DNA of 64,000 bases from Oscillospiraceae bacterium (lineage in GTDB: Bacteria > Bacillota > Clostridia > Oscillospirales > Oscillospiraceae), in assembly GCA_017458335.1 (NCBI GenBank), contig JAFTFT010000023.1, positions 17,853 through 81,852 on the forward strand, read 5' to 3'. Shown here one piece after another: positions 43,310 to 51,950 of the stretch (the stretch's first letter is position 1; the number at the start of each line of letters is the position of its first letter). The notes beneath the pieces are model-generated. The model made no database searches. It was given only the letters and a program-made list of their open reading frames with translations, and was not told the DNA's origin. Both the position numbers and the translations under genes were made by a program.

Positions 43310-43329
43310 ATTTGACCAAATTATCAAAT
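43310..43329. promoter_or_regulatory. Candidate operator upstream of the isomerase
   Basis: Inverted repeat ATTTGA (43310-43315) and TCAAAT (43324-43329), 8 bases apart, between the transcription start and the ribosome site. The arms recall fatty-acid regulator FabT sites, but the spacing differs; assignment is tentative. Confidence 0.35.
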
Positions 43330-43346
43330 TCATACGGAGGAAAACT

Positions 43347-44735
43347 ATGGACAAAAACATTCGCATCGCCATCATCGGCGGCGGCCCTGCCGGCCTGAGC
43401 GCGGGTATGTACCTGGAAAAGAAGGGTTATGAGAACTACACCATCTATGAGCGTCTCGACCGCGTCGGCGGCAAGTGCTGGTCTCCGCATTACAACGGAC
43501 GCCGCTATGAGATGGGCGCCATCATGGGTGTTCCGTCCTACTATGCAGTGCATGATGTGGAAGAGTTCTGCGGCATCACCCATGACGGCCCGCAGCTCAA
43601 CCGCAACTACAAGGACGGCTCCGGCAAGGTGATCGAGCCTTTCGCCCGCACCGTCGGAAACATCATCAAGAACCCCTGGCTTCTCAAGATGAAGAAGCAG
43701 CTCAAGACCTTCGGCGAATTGCTGGAGACCAAGTACAAGGGCTATGATCTCAACGGCCACCGCGGCGTCGCCGAGGGCCGCTACGACGGTTATGCCGTGA
43801 CGCCCGGCCGTGAAAAGGTCGAGGGCGTCAACCCGAATCTGAAAGACCTGGCCCTGCCCTTCAAGGAATTCTGTGAAAAGAACGGTGTTCCCCTGGTGCA
43901 GAAGATCTGGATCGGACCCTTCACTTCCTTTGGCTACGGCTACTTTGACGAGATCCCCGCCGCTTACGTTCTGAAGTATCTGGACTATCAGACCTGCATG
44001 AACTTCGTCAAGGTCAACCTCTGGACCTGGAAGAACGGCACCCAGTACATCTGGGAGCAGCTGAACGACCATCTGAAGCACCCCGCCGTGCTGAACAGCA
44101 TCATCGACAAGGTCGAGCGCAAAGACGGCAAGGTCTTCATCACCGTAAACGGCAAGGTTGAGGAGTTCGACAAGGTCATCGTTACCGCCCCGCTCTATAT
44201 CCCGAACAAGCGCGCCGACGGTCAGAAGGGCATGGTCGAGTACTTCGACGCCCGTGAAGACGAGAAGTCCCTCTTCTCCAAGATCGACTATGAGCGCTAT
44301 GACGTGCAGGCCTTCCTGACCAAGCCCGAAGATCACCCCGAGATCTCCTACTATGTCTTTGACAACATGGTTCCCGAGAAGCTCGGCCACCTGATGGTCT
44401 ATTATCGCCGCTGGAGAGACCAGATCGACCAGGTCATCACCACCTACGCACTGCGCAAGCATAAGAACTCCGCGGAGATCCCCTATGACACTTGCCGCCA
44501 GATGGTACAGGACGACCTCAAGATCATGGGCAACCCCGCCAAGGAAATCATCAACGAGTGGTCCGTGTACTACTTCCCCCATGTCTTTACCAAGGACTAT
44601 GCCGACGGCTGGTATGACAAGGTTGAGGCCATGCAGGGCAAGTACGACACCTTCTATGCCGGCGAGGTCATGAGCTTCGGCGACATGGACGAGACGGCCG
44701 AGTATTCCCGTGAGCTGGTGGATCGCTTCTTCTGA
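43347..44735 (+). CDS. Polyunsaturated fatty acid isomerase-like flavoprotein
   Basis: A 462-residue FAD protein closely resembling the linoleate (polyunsaturated fatty acid) isomerase of Cutibacterium acnes. Recognised blocks: FAD motif IGGGPAGLSAGMYLE at 10-24, GRRYEMGAIMGVPSY near 51-65, FGYGYFDEIPAAYVLKYLD near 195, GHLMVYYRRW near 350 and MQGKYDTFYAGEVMSFGD near 430. The characterised enzyme shifts double bonds of linoleic acid to conjugated products without net redox, using bound FAD. I recall these blocks from the known protein; no search was run. GGAGG lies 6 bases before the ATG. First gene of a three-gene operon. Substrate could be another polyunsaturated acid. Confidence 0.85.
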   Translation: MDKNIRIAIIGGGPAGLSAGMYLEKKGYENYTIYERLDRVGGKCWSPHYNGRRYEMGAIMGVPSYYAVHDVEEFCGITHDGPQLNRNYKDGSGKVIEPFARTVGNIIKNPWLLKMKKQLKTFGELLETKYKGYDLNGHRGVAEGRYDGYAVTPGREKVEGVNPNLKDLALPFKEFCEKNGVPLVQKIWIGPFTSFGYGYFDEIPAAYVLKYLDYQTCMNFVKVNLWTWKNGTQYIWEQLNDHLKHPAVLNSIIDKVERKDGKVFITVNGKVEEFDKVIVTAPLYIPNKRADGQKGMVEYFDAREDEKSLFSKIDYERYDVQAFLTKPEDHPEISYYVFDNMVPEKLGHLMVYYRRWRDQIDQVITTYALRKHKNSAEIPYDTCRQMVQDDLKIMGNPAKEIINEWSVYYFPHVFTKDYADGWYDKVEAMQGKYDTFYAGEVMSFGDMDETAEYSRELVDRFF

Positions 44736-44745
44736 TCCAACAATG

Positions 44746-44771
44746 CAGGGGCGGTCAGCTGACCGCCCCTG
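44746..44771 (+). other. Perfect intercistronic palindrome
   Basis: A 26-base perfect palindrome with arms CAGGGGCGGTCAG / CTGACCGCCCCTG directly after the isomerase stop, followed by TTTGATG. It could be a partial terminator or an RNA-stability hairpin that sets the isomerase level above that of downstream genes. Confidence 0.6.
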
Positions 44772-44807
44772 TTTGATGAAGTACCTGTAAGACGAAAGGA
44801 ACCGTAT

Positions 44808-46364
44808 ATGAAATTCTATAAAGACCATTACGACGTCGTGATCATCGGCGGCGCACTGGCCGGCATGTCCGCCTGTCTTCAGCTGCAGGCCTGGGGCATC
44901 AAGGACATCCTGATCCTTGAAAAGCACAACATGCCCGGCGGCCTCGCCACCGATTTTGTCCGCAACGGCTTTGAGATCGAAGCCACCCTGCATGAGATGA
45001 TGTCCATCGGCCGCCCGGGCAAGCGCCTGAAGGTCGGCCAGTTCTTTGAAGACATGGGGGTGGATGTGGACTGGCTCCCGGTCAACGAGTGCTATCGCGT
45101 CGCCCTGCCGAATTCGGGCATTGACAAGATTCTTCACCACGATTATGACGACAGTTACACCACCGTCGCCAGAGAGATCGACGAGGTCTGCCCCGGCACC
45201 TATGACAAGGTTCATGAGCTCATGCTCCTCTGCCGCCGGGTCTATGACAGCATGAACATCCTCTCCGTCACCCCGATGAGCAAGGTCCAGATGCTTCTCA
45301 AGCACCCCGACTTTGTCAAGACCGTGGGCTACACCGCCACGGAAGTCATCAACACCTTCGATCTGCCGAAAAAGGCCGTCGAGATGCTGACCCCGTACTG
45401 GATCTACGTCGGCAACCGCATGGACGATCTGCCCTTTACCATCTATGCCTTCCTCATGGCCGACTACTTCACCGGCAGCTATGTCTGCCGCGGCTTCAGC
45501 CATGAGATGAGCATGAAGCTCCAGGCCAAGTGCGAGGAGCAGGGCGCGCAGTATGAGTTCAACCAGGAAGTCGAGAAGATTCTGGTCCGTGACGGCAAGG
45601 TCTACGGCGTCCGCACCGCCCGCGGCGACGAGATCCACTGCGACTATGTCATCTCCGGCCCCTATCCCAACCGGGTCTACTCCCAGATGATCGAGCCGCT
45701 CACCGAGGTTCCGGCCGGCGCCATCCGGATGATCAACAACCGCAAGCTCTCCGTGACCCCGGTCTCCGTCATCATGGTGATCGAGGGCACCCCGGAGGAG
45801 AACGGCATCATCAACTACTCCACCTTCTCCGGCACCACCATGGACACCAACAAGATCTGGGAGAACTATTCCAACATCACCGAGCCCTACAACTACATCA
45901 CTACCATCTGCCTCAACTACGCCAATCCCACACTTCCCGAGGGCTATACCCAGCTCTCCATCACCGCGCTGGTCCCCTCCAAGCCCTTTGAAAACATCAA
46001 GGAAGAGGACTACTTCGACCTCAAGCGCCGTCTGGCCAGCGAGATGATCGACGAGTGCATCAAGATCACCAAGGTCGATTTCCGGAAGCGCATCACCGAG
46101 ATCGAGGTCACCACACCGATGACCGTCGCCCATTATGTGGGCGCCTGGAAGGGCAACATCTACGGCTATCTCCATTCCATGGAAGACCACGCCGTGGCCC
46201 GTCTCCAGATGAAGGAGAAGGATCACTTCATCGAGGGTCTGGAATTTGCCGGTGCGCATGGCATGAGCGGCGACGGCATGGGTCCGCAGATCACCAACGG
46301 ACGCGCCGCGGCCAAGGCCGTACGCGAGGATCTTGAGAAAAAGAAGGAGGCCGCGAAGAAATGA
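44808..46364 (+). CDS. Phytoene-desaturase/saturase-like FAD oxidoreductase
   Basis: A 518-residue flavoprotein of the CrtI/retinol-saturase type: FAD motif VVIIGGALAGMSACLQLQ near residue 10, ADR-loop GGLATDFVRNGFEIEA near 42 and a C-terminal FAD contact region (GDGMGPQITNGRAAAKAV). The family moves hydrogen across C=C bonds of lipids in either direction. Downstream it overlaps the reductase gene by four bases, so the two probably form an electron-transfer pair. In this setting it is a good candidate for a fatty-acid double-bond reductase or desaturase; that is inference. AAAGGAA precedes the ATG. Confidence 0.85.
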   Translation: MKFYKDHYDVVIIGGALAGMSACLQLQAWGIKDILILEKHNMPGGLATDFVRNGFEIEATLHEMMSIGRPGKRLKVGQFFEDMGVDVDWLPVNECYRVALPNSGIDKILHHDYDDSYTTVAREIDEVCPGTYDKVHELMLLCRRVYDSMNILSVTPMSKVQMLLKHPDFVKTVGYTATEVINTFDLPKKAVEMLTPYWIYVGNRMDDLPFTIYAFLMADYFTGSYVCRGFSHEMSMKLQAKCEEQGAQYEFNQEVEKILVRDGKVYGVRTARGDEIHCDYVISGPYPNRVYSQMIEPLTEVPAGAIRMINNRKLSVTPVSVIMVIEGTPEENGIINYSTFSGTTMDTNKIWENYSNITEPYNYITTICLNYANPTLPEGYTQLSITALVPSKPFENIKEEDYFDLKRRLASEMIDECIKITKVDFRKRITEIEVTTPMTVAHYVGAWKGNIYGYLHSMEDHAVARLQMKEKDHFIEGLEFAGAHGMSGDGMGPQITNGRAAAKAVREDLEKKKEAAKK

Positions 46365-47551
46365 GCATCAAGGTAAAAGGATTTCTGCAGGACGTCGGCG
46401 GGGCCTCCCGCGTCACCAGGCTGAGAGAAGAGAATTTTGCCAAAGGTTCCACGATCATCGACCCGCGGGATCCGATTCGTGAGCTGGCGGACAAACTGCA
46501 TCCCGAGCATATGACCTTCAAGGTCGTCGACATCCGCGAGGCCTCCCCCACTTCCCGCGTGTTCCGCTTCGAGTCGGCGGACGGACATATCCCCGTGTTC
46601 CAGAGCGGCCAGTATGTCAACTTCCGCCTGAAGATCGGCGAGAGCGTTCTCTCCCGTCCCTATACCATTTCCTCCGCTCCCTATGAGGCACGGGGCGAGC
46701 ATCCCTTCTTCGAGATCACGGTTCGCCGCAACGTCCCCTATCTCGTTCCGGACTACCTCTTCGAGAACGTCAAGGTCGGCGATGAGCTTCAGGGCGCCCT
46801 GCCCTTCGGTTTCTTCTACTGGGAGCCTCTGCGTGACAGCAGAGAGATCGTCGCGCTGGCCGGCGGCAGCGGCATCACCCCCTTCCACTCCATGGCCAAG
46901 GAGATCCTGAACGGCAAGATGAAGGGCTGCAAGCTCACCATCCTCTATGGTTCCGTCAAGGCCAACGACATTGTCCTGAAGGACGAGCTCGATGCCATCG
47001 AGAAGGCCTGCCCGGACGTGAAGGTCGTCCACGTGCTCTCCGATGAGCCTGACTGGCAGGGCGAGAAGGGCTTCATCACCCGCGAGATCATTGAGAAGTA
47101 TTCCACCCCCGACTGCACCTATATGTTCTGCGGGCCGCTGCCCATGTTCCGCTTTGTGAAGAAGGCGCTGGATGAGATGGGTGTCGGTCCCCGCCGCTTC
47201 CGCCACGATGTGGTGAATAACCCCGCCGACGTCTCCACCCTGCCCGGTTATCCGAAGGGCACCGAGACCAAAACCTTCAAGATCACGGTTCTGCGCGGCA
47301 TCCACGAGGATGTCATCGACGCCGCGGCCTCCGAGCCGGTCGCCGTCGCGCTGGAGCGTGCCGGAATCGCCATCGACACCCACTGCCGCAACGGCGAATG
47401 CGGCTTCTGCCGCAGCCACCTGCTGGAGGGTGAGATCTTTGTCTCCCCCATCGGCGACGGACGCCGCCGCATGGATAAGGAGATGGGCTGGTTCCATGCC
47501 TGCTCCTCCTGGCCGCTGACCGATCTGAAGATCAAGATCCCCATCATGTGA
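46361..47551 (+). CDS. NAD(P)H oxidoreductase with FAD and 2Fe-2S domains
   Basis: A 396-residue electron-transfer reductase: a short lead region, FAD domain (RPYTISSAPYEARG near residue 105), NAD domain (ALAGGSGITPFHSMAKE near 165; YMFCGPLPM near 260) and a C-terminal plant-type 2Fe-2S ferredoxin (HCRNGECGFCRSHL and FHACSSWP near 345-390). It is built to take electrons from NAD(P)H and deliver them by the 2Fe-2S centre, very probably to the flavoprotein encoded just upstream (four-base overlap). A strong terminator follows. All cofactor motifs look intact. Confidence 0.92.
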   Translation: MSIKVKGFLQDVGGASRVTRLREENFAKGSTIIDPRDPIRELADKLHPEHMTFKVVDIREASPTSRVFRFESADGHIPVFQSGQYVNFRLKIGESVLSRPYTISSAPYEARGEHPFFEITVRRNVPYLVPDYLFENVKVGDELQGALPFGFFYWEPLRDSREIVALAGGSGITPFHSMAKEILNGKMKGCKLTILYGSVKANDIVLKDELDAIEKACPDVKVVHVLSDEPDWQGEKGFITREIIEKYSTPDCTYMFCGPLPMFRFVKKALDEMGVGPRRFRHDVVNNPADVSTLPGYPKGTETKTFKITVLRGIHEDVIDAAASEPVAVALERAGIAIDTHCRNGECGFCRSHLLEGEIFVSPIGDGRRRMDKEMGWFHACSSWPLTDLKIKIPIM

Positions 47552-47570
47552 TTTCCGCAGATCCCCTGAT

Positions 47571-47614
47571 ACAGGAACATCCGCCCCGATTTGGGGCGGA
47601 TGTTCCTGTTTTTT
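47571..47614 (+). terminator. Terminator of the isomerase operon
   Basis: Stem ACAGGAACATCCGCCCC pairs with GGGGCGGATGTTCCTGT across GATTT, ending in a T-run (47609-47614). Confidence 0.95.
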
Positions 47615-47621
47615 CTGCTGT

Positions 47622-48368
47622 TCATTTGTTGGAGTCTCTGGTCCAGAGCAGATCTCCCATATGGCTTCTGTAATCAATATGGATATTGTCGACCGTCGTT
47701 CCGGCATATGCCGCGTACATCCGGCCGAACTCATAGATCTTTTCCGTAGCGCCGCGCTCTGCCGCGCTCTCGTTGAGCGACGTGCAGACCGCCGTGAACA
47801 CGGTGCAGTCCTCGTTGACGGTGTATTCGTCCACGTTCGGATAGTTCACATCCGAAGCCATGGCGTTCAGCTGGTCCTGAATATAAGCGCGGACCGCATC
47901 GAGATCGCCCGGATCGATCCCCGGAATTACATACTGCTCCGGAATGGGCTTCGGCGTCGGGGCAGGTGTCGGCGTCAGGACAGGTGTCGGAGGTGTCGTG
48001 ATCACCGTTTCAGTCGTATCGCCGTCTGACGCGGCCTCTCCGGGCTGAGTCTGGTCTGCGTTGGAAGTGTCTGCTCCTGCCGAACCGTTCGTCCCGGCTG
48101 AGGATCCGGAGGATGTTCCCATCGTCGGCTCCGGCGTCACCGTCGAGGTGGTCTCGATCTTCGGAGACTGCTGTCCCAGCACATAGCGTACAACAAAGAA
48201 GCCCGCCGCCAGAAGCGCAGCAACGATGAGAATAATGAGCAGCACTTTCAGAACCGTGCCGGCCTTCCTTGACCTTCCGTCTTCTTCCTCGTCATCGAAC
48301 TCGATCTCAACCAGAGGCAAGTCCTCATCGTCCAGATCAAGATCGTCAAAATCGCTGTATCTACTCAT
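47622..48368 (-). CDS. Single-pass membrane protein, extracellular domain unknown
   Basis: A 248-residue protein: a strongly acidic cytoplasmic N-terminus (DDLDLDDEDLPLVEIEFDDEE), one membrane helix (~40-65), a Ser/Thr/Pro linker (~70-140; TPPTPVLTPTPAPTPKPIP), and a small extracellular C-terminal domain of about 100 residues with two cysteines. The domain is not recognised. GGAG lies 9 bases before the ATG at 48368; an upstream ATG at 48428 lacks one. Single gene facing the VanW operon. Function unknown. Confidence 0.65.
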   Translation of the reverse strand: MSRYSDFDDLDLDDEDLPLVEIEFDDEEEDGRSRKAGTVLKVLLIILIVAALLAAGFFVVRYVLGQQSPKIETTSTVTPEPTMGTSSGSSAGTNGSAGADTSNADQTQPGEAASDGDTTETVITTPPTPVLTPTPAPTPKPIPEQYVIPGIDPGDLDAVRAYIQDQLNAMASDVNYPNVDEYTVNEDCTVFTAVCTSLNESAAERGATEKIYEFGRMYAAYAGTTVDNIHIDYRSHMGDLLWTRDSNK

Positions 48369-48588
48369 GGCTTTTCTCTCCTCTCTTTCATCTGTCCTCC
48401 CCGCTGTCTTGGGCACCTTCCGGAACATAACCGTCCAAGGCGCGGTCCCTCAACTCTTTTCATCATACCGTCAAGGCCCCTCTTTGTCAAGAAGCGATGT
48501 GCAGAAATCGCCCCTTTTCTCCCCTCTTGCACCTTTCCGGGAAACATGGTAAAATGATTTATTCTGATTTCCTCTGCGGGTGATAGTT

Positions 48589-50202
48589 ATGAAAAAATTC
48601 ATGGTCGTTCTGACCATCATCCTGATTATCCTGATCCTGGTTCTGGGCGGCGGACTGGCGGGCTCCATTTACGTTGCCCAGCTGGATACCAATTACCCCG
48701 GTCTCACCGTCGGGAGCATCCCGGTAGGCGGACTGACCCGGGAGCAGACCGCCGCGGCGCTGGATGCCGCCGGATGGACGGAGCATCTCACCACACCTCT
48801 GGAGGTGACGACCGTCGGCGGACTGCACTTTACCGTCGACCCCGCCCGGGCAGGCCTGGCCTCCACGTCTCAGCAGGTTGCCGAGCTGGCCTATGCCTAC
48901 GGACGTGACGGAAACATATTTGAAAACTTCGGCGCCTGGCTGAACACGAAACTTCACCCCACCCCGCTGCCGATGAACGCACAGGACGCCGACCGCGAGT
49001 ATATCCGCTCCTGCATCGCGCAGAACCGCGCGGAGATTGATGTCCTGCTGGGCGATGCGGAGTATATCCCGGCCTATGAAGAGGAGCAGCTCATCCTGCG
49101 CAAGGGTTGGGGCCAGCTCAAGCTGGACGAAGATGCCCTGGAGGCAGCCATCGTCACCGCTCTGCAGAACGGTGAAACCTCTCTGAGTTTCTCCCAGCTG
49201 ATCGGCGGACTGCTGTGCCCCGACTTCCAGGCGATCCACACCGCGCTCCTGCAGGAGCCGCGGGATGCCGCTTTCACGGATGACGGACGCTTTGAAGTCA
49301 TTGACGAGGTTGTCGGCTGCAACTTTGACGTTGACCAGGCTCAGCAGCTCTGGGCCGCTGCGGAACCGGCAGGCGAGGTGCGCATTCCCATGACGGTTAC
49401 CTGGCCTGCCGTTACCGGAGAGAAGCTGAGAAGTTCTCTCTTCCATGATCTGCTCGGCGCCTGCACCACAAGTTACTGGAACTCCACTTCCAACCGCATC
49501 AGCAACGTGGAACTGGCCAGCTCCAAGATTGACGGGACCATCCTGTATCCGGGAGACCTGTTCTCCTACAACGAGGTGGTAGGCGAGCGCACACTGGAAG
49601 GCGGTTTCCTGCCGGCTCCCGCGTATGTGGACGGCGATGTGAAGGACGAGGTCGGCGGCGGCGCCTGCCAGGTCTCCAGCACGCTCTATGCCGCGACGCT
49701 CTTCGCTTTCCTCGAAACCGTCGAACGGACGAATCACTATTTCCCGGTCCACTACATGCAGCTCGGCACCGACGCCACGGTCACCATCCCTGACGGCGGG
49801 AACGTCATGGACCTCAAGTTCCGGAACAACCGTTCCTATCCCATCAAGATCGTCGCCTACTCCGAGGTGGACGAAGACAACTATGTCCGTGACCTTACCT
49901 TCGAAATCTGGGGGACGCTGGAAGAAGACGACTACATGCCCGTCGAATTTGACAACTCCTGGGGCTGGGAGTATCCTTATGACCGCGTGATTGAGCCGGC
50001 CGATCCGGACCGTCCGGGCTACAAGATCAAGCTGGAACATGAAAAATACTATTTCGTCGACGATCAGGGCGAGGGCATGCGCACGCTGACTTATCGCCGG
50101 ATCTATGACATGGCCGGCACCATGGTGTCGGAGGAAATGCTGAACCCGCTGCTGCCGAACGGCGGTCCCGCGATGGATACCTATTATGACCACAACGGCT
50201 AA
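48589..50202 (+). CDS. VanW-family membrane protein
   Basis: A 537-residue protein: N-terminal membrane anchor (VVLTIILIILILVLGG), a peptidoglycan-binding-like repeat region with LTVGSIPVGGLTREQ, a second such region at ~210-280, then a VanW domain (LGACTTSYWNSTSNRISNVE and GGGACQVSSTLYAATLFA). VanW proteins occur with vancomycin-type resistance but also widely elsewhere, and the function is unproven. The ATG 9 bases inside the longer frame (48580 GTG) has GGGTGAT upstream. First gene of a four-gene run with a thioesterase, a lipoprotein and a glycosidase-family protein. Confidence 0.9.
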   Translation: MKKFMVVLTIILIILILVLGGGLAGSIYVAQLDTNYPGLTVGSIPVGGLTREQTAAALDAAGWTEHLTTPLEVTTVGGLHFTVDPARAGLASTSQQVAELAYAYGRDGNIFENFGAWLNTKLHPTPLPMNAQDADREYIRSCIAQNRAEIDVLLGDAEYIPAYEEEQLILRKGWGQLKLDEDALEAAIVTALQNGETSLSFSQLIGGLLCPDFQAIHTALLQEPRDAAFTDDGRFEVIDEVVGCNFDVDQAQQLWAAAEPAGEVRIPMTVTWPAVTGEKLRSSLFHDLLGACTTSYWNSTSNRISNVELASSKIDGTILYPGDLFSYNEVVGERTLEGGFLPAPAYVDGDVKDEVGGGACQVSSTLYAATLFAFLETVERTNHYFPVHYMQLGTDATVTIPDGGNVMDLKFRNNRSYPIKIVAYSEVDEDNYVRDLTFEIWGTLEEDDYMPVEFDNSWGWEYPYDRVIEPADPDRPGYKIKLEHEKYYFVDDQGEGMRTLTYRRIYDMAGTMVSEEMLNPLLPNGGPAMDTYYDHNG

Positions 50203-50212
50203 GGAGGAACGA

Positions 50213-50623
50213 ATGGAAGAGAAGCAGTTCTCTGATGTCATTAACAGCCGGCTGAAAGGCTTTACCAGTTACTGCGGCATTGAGTTCACGGAGATCGCCG
50301 ATGAAAAGTGCGTCATCAGCTGTCGTCTCCGTCCGGAGCTCCTGAATCCGTCCGGCATCGCCCACGGTGGTCTGATCGCCACTCTCACCGACGTGGCAGC
50401 CGGGATGATGGCTCTGCAGGCGGACCGCTGGCGCCGGTACATCGTCACCCAGAACTGCAATCTCCACTATCTGCGTCCCGGCATCGGAGAGGTGCTCCGC
50501 GCCGAATCCCGCGTGATCCGCAAGGGGAACCGGGTCTGTGTTCTGCAGGTGGAGTGCTATACCGACGCAGATCAGCTCTGCACCACCGCGATCTACGAGA
50601 TCGCGTATCTGAACGAGCGCTGA
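50213..50623 (+). CDS. PaaI-type hot-dog thioesterase
   Basis: A 136-residue hot-dog protein: the active-site block IAHGGLIATLTDVAAGMMA (~45-63) fits PaaI-like thioesterases that hydrolyse acyl- or aryl-CoA. AGGAGG lies 5 bases before the ATG at 50213; an ATG at 50186 overlaps the VanW gene and has no site. It follows VanW by ten bases. Cytoplasmic; native substrate unknown. Confidence 0.88.
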   Translation: MEEKQFSDVINSRLKGFTSYCGIEFTEIADEKCVISCRLRPELLNPSGIAHGGLIATLTDVAAGMMALQADRWRRYIVTQNCNLHYLRPGIGEVLRAESRVIRKGNRVCVLQVECYTDADQLCTTAIYEIAYLNER

Positions 50624-50627
50624 GTTC

Positions 50628-50654
50628 ACAGGCTGTCTCCCTGAGGCAGCCTGT
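50628..50654 (+). terminator. Weak intercistronic terminator-like hairpin
   Basis: Stem ACAGGCTG...CTC with GAG...CAGCCTGT and tail TTTCTTCC, between the thioesterase and lipoprotein genes. Probably attenuates rather than stops transcription. Confidence 0.5.
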
Positions 50655-50677
50655 TTCTTCCATGGAGGATCATGATC

Positions 50678-51937
50678 ATGAAGAGAATTTCCCTCTTCTT
50701 TTCTCTTTGTCTGAGTACGCTTCTGCTGTGCGGCTGTGTCTTCCCGCTGCAGCATGTCTCCCCGGATCCCGATCCTGCTCTCAGCCTACGGGTCTCCGGA
50801 TCCCCGTCCGATTCCTCGGACTTCGCCATTCCTTCCCCCGGTTCCGCTTCCAGCTCCGATGCGGCCGGCGCTTTGGCCCGGCAGCAGGCTCCCGCCGGAT
50901 TGCCCGTCATCGATGATCCGAAGCTCGCCGTCTTCTGGTACGCCATGGCGGATGCCGAAGTTTTCGCCTTCCGTGAGCAGTTCGGGCCCCTTCTGGAGGA
51001 CTCCGGCCTTCCCTTCCGGGAATTTGACGCGGAAAACGACCGTTACCGCCAGCTGGATCAGATCCGGGACGCCCTCTCCGACGGCTGGAATCTGCTGGCC
51101 GTGCAGCTGGTGGACAACCGGACCGCGGACGAAGTCAAAGAGATCCTGGCGCTTGCAGCCGGAACGCCGGTTCTCTTCTTTGACCGCGTGCCGGACAGCG
51201 CACTGTTTGCAGACCTGCTCCCCGCGGGGCGTTCTGATGTCGGCTTCATCTGCACCAGTCCGGCAGAGCTGGGCTCCGTGCAGGGGCAGATGATCGGAGA
51301 CTACCTCATTTCCCATTTCAGCAGCGCCGATCTGGACCAGAACGGGGAGATCCGTTATACCTTTCTCGTCGGAGACCGGTACGATCCTGACACCCTGACC
51401 CTCACGCAGCTCGCCCTGAACGCGGCCAATACGGTCCTTGCCGGAGAGGGATACCGTTTGCTTGCGTTTCTCGATGAGGAGGACAGCTTCGGCTTTCAGG
51501 CGGCTCCGGACGGCGTCGGCTCTTCCGAGGCCGCGAATGCCCTGATTCGATCCGACATCGAATCCTATAACTACGCCAACGGGAACATGATTGAGCTTGT
51601 TGCGGCGGGCAGCGACGACATGGCCCTCGGCGCTCTTACCGCGCTGCAGGCCGCCCGGTGTAATCTCGGTGACGGTCTCTGTGCAACCATTCCGCTCTTC
51701 GGCATCGGCGCGTCCGTTGCCGCCCGCACCGCTGTCAGTCTCGGTCAGATGACGGGAACCGTCGATCGAAATGCGTCCGGATACGCCGAAGCCGTTCTCA
51801 CCTCTGTCCGCGCCCTCGCGGCCGGGCAGACCGCGTCGGAGGCTTTTTCAGCGCTCGCCGGCTCTTCCGAAGACTTTTCATACGCCGAGGGGCTCCTCCC
51901 TGTGCTCCGGGTTCTCCCTCGTCCGTTTTCCGCCTGA
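50678..51937 (+). CDS. Periplasmic-binding-protein-like lipoprotein
   Basis: A 419-residue lipoprotein: signal with lipobox LLLCGC (cysteine near 19), a Ser/Pro/Asp linker to ~70, then a type-1 periplasmic-binding fold related to MglB/RbsB (KLAVFWYAMADAEVFAFREQF; ALSDGWNLLAVQLVDNR; IGDYLISHF; AAGSDDMALGALTALQ). No ABC permease is adjacent, so it may be a sensor or orphan receptor. Start: ATG at 50672 leaves only 3 bases after GGAGG, while 50678 leaves 9, so 50678 is preferred. Ligand unknown. Confidence 0.8.
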   Translation: MKRISLFFSLCLSTLLLCGCVFPLQHVSPDPDPALSLRVSGSPSDSSDFAIPSPGSASSSDAAGALARQQAPAGLPVIDDPKLAVFWYAMADAEVFAFREQFGPLLEDSGLPFREFDAENDRYRQLDQIRDALSDGWNLLAVQLVDNRTADEVKEILALAAGTPVLFFDRVPDSALFADLLPAGRSDVGFICTSPAELGSVQGQMIGDYLISHFSSADLDQNGEIRYTFLVGDRYDPDTLTLTQLALNAANTVLAGEGYRLLAFLDEEDSFGFQAAPDGVGSSEAANALIRSDIESYNYANGNMIELVAAGSDDMALGALTALQAARCNLGDGLCATIPLFGIGASVAARTAVSLGQMTGTVDRNASGYAEAVLTSVRALAAGQTASEAFSALAGSSEDFSYAEGLLPVLRVLPRPFSA

Positions 51938-51950
51938 AAGGAGGTAACCG

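Noticed and set aside
43179-46259. Very long minus-strand open frame opposite the isomerase and desaturase-like genes
   Set aside because: Its composition is that of the complement of GC-rich codons. It has no family motifs and runs through the promoter region, while both plus-strand genes have clear motifs and ribosome sites.
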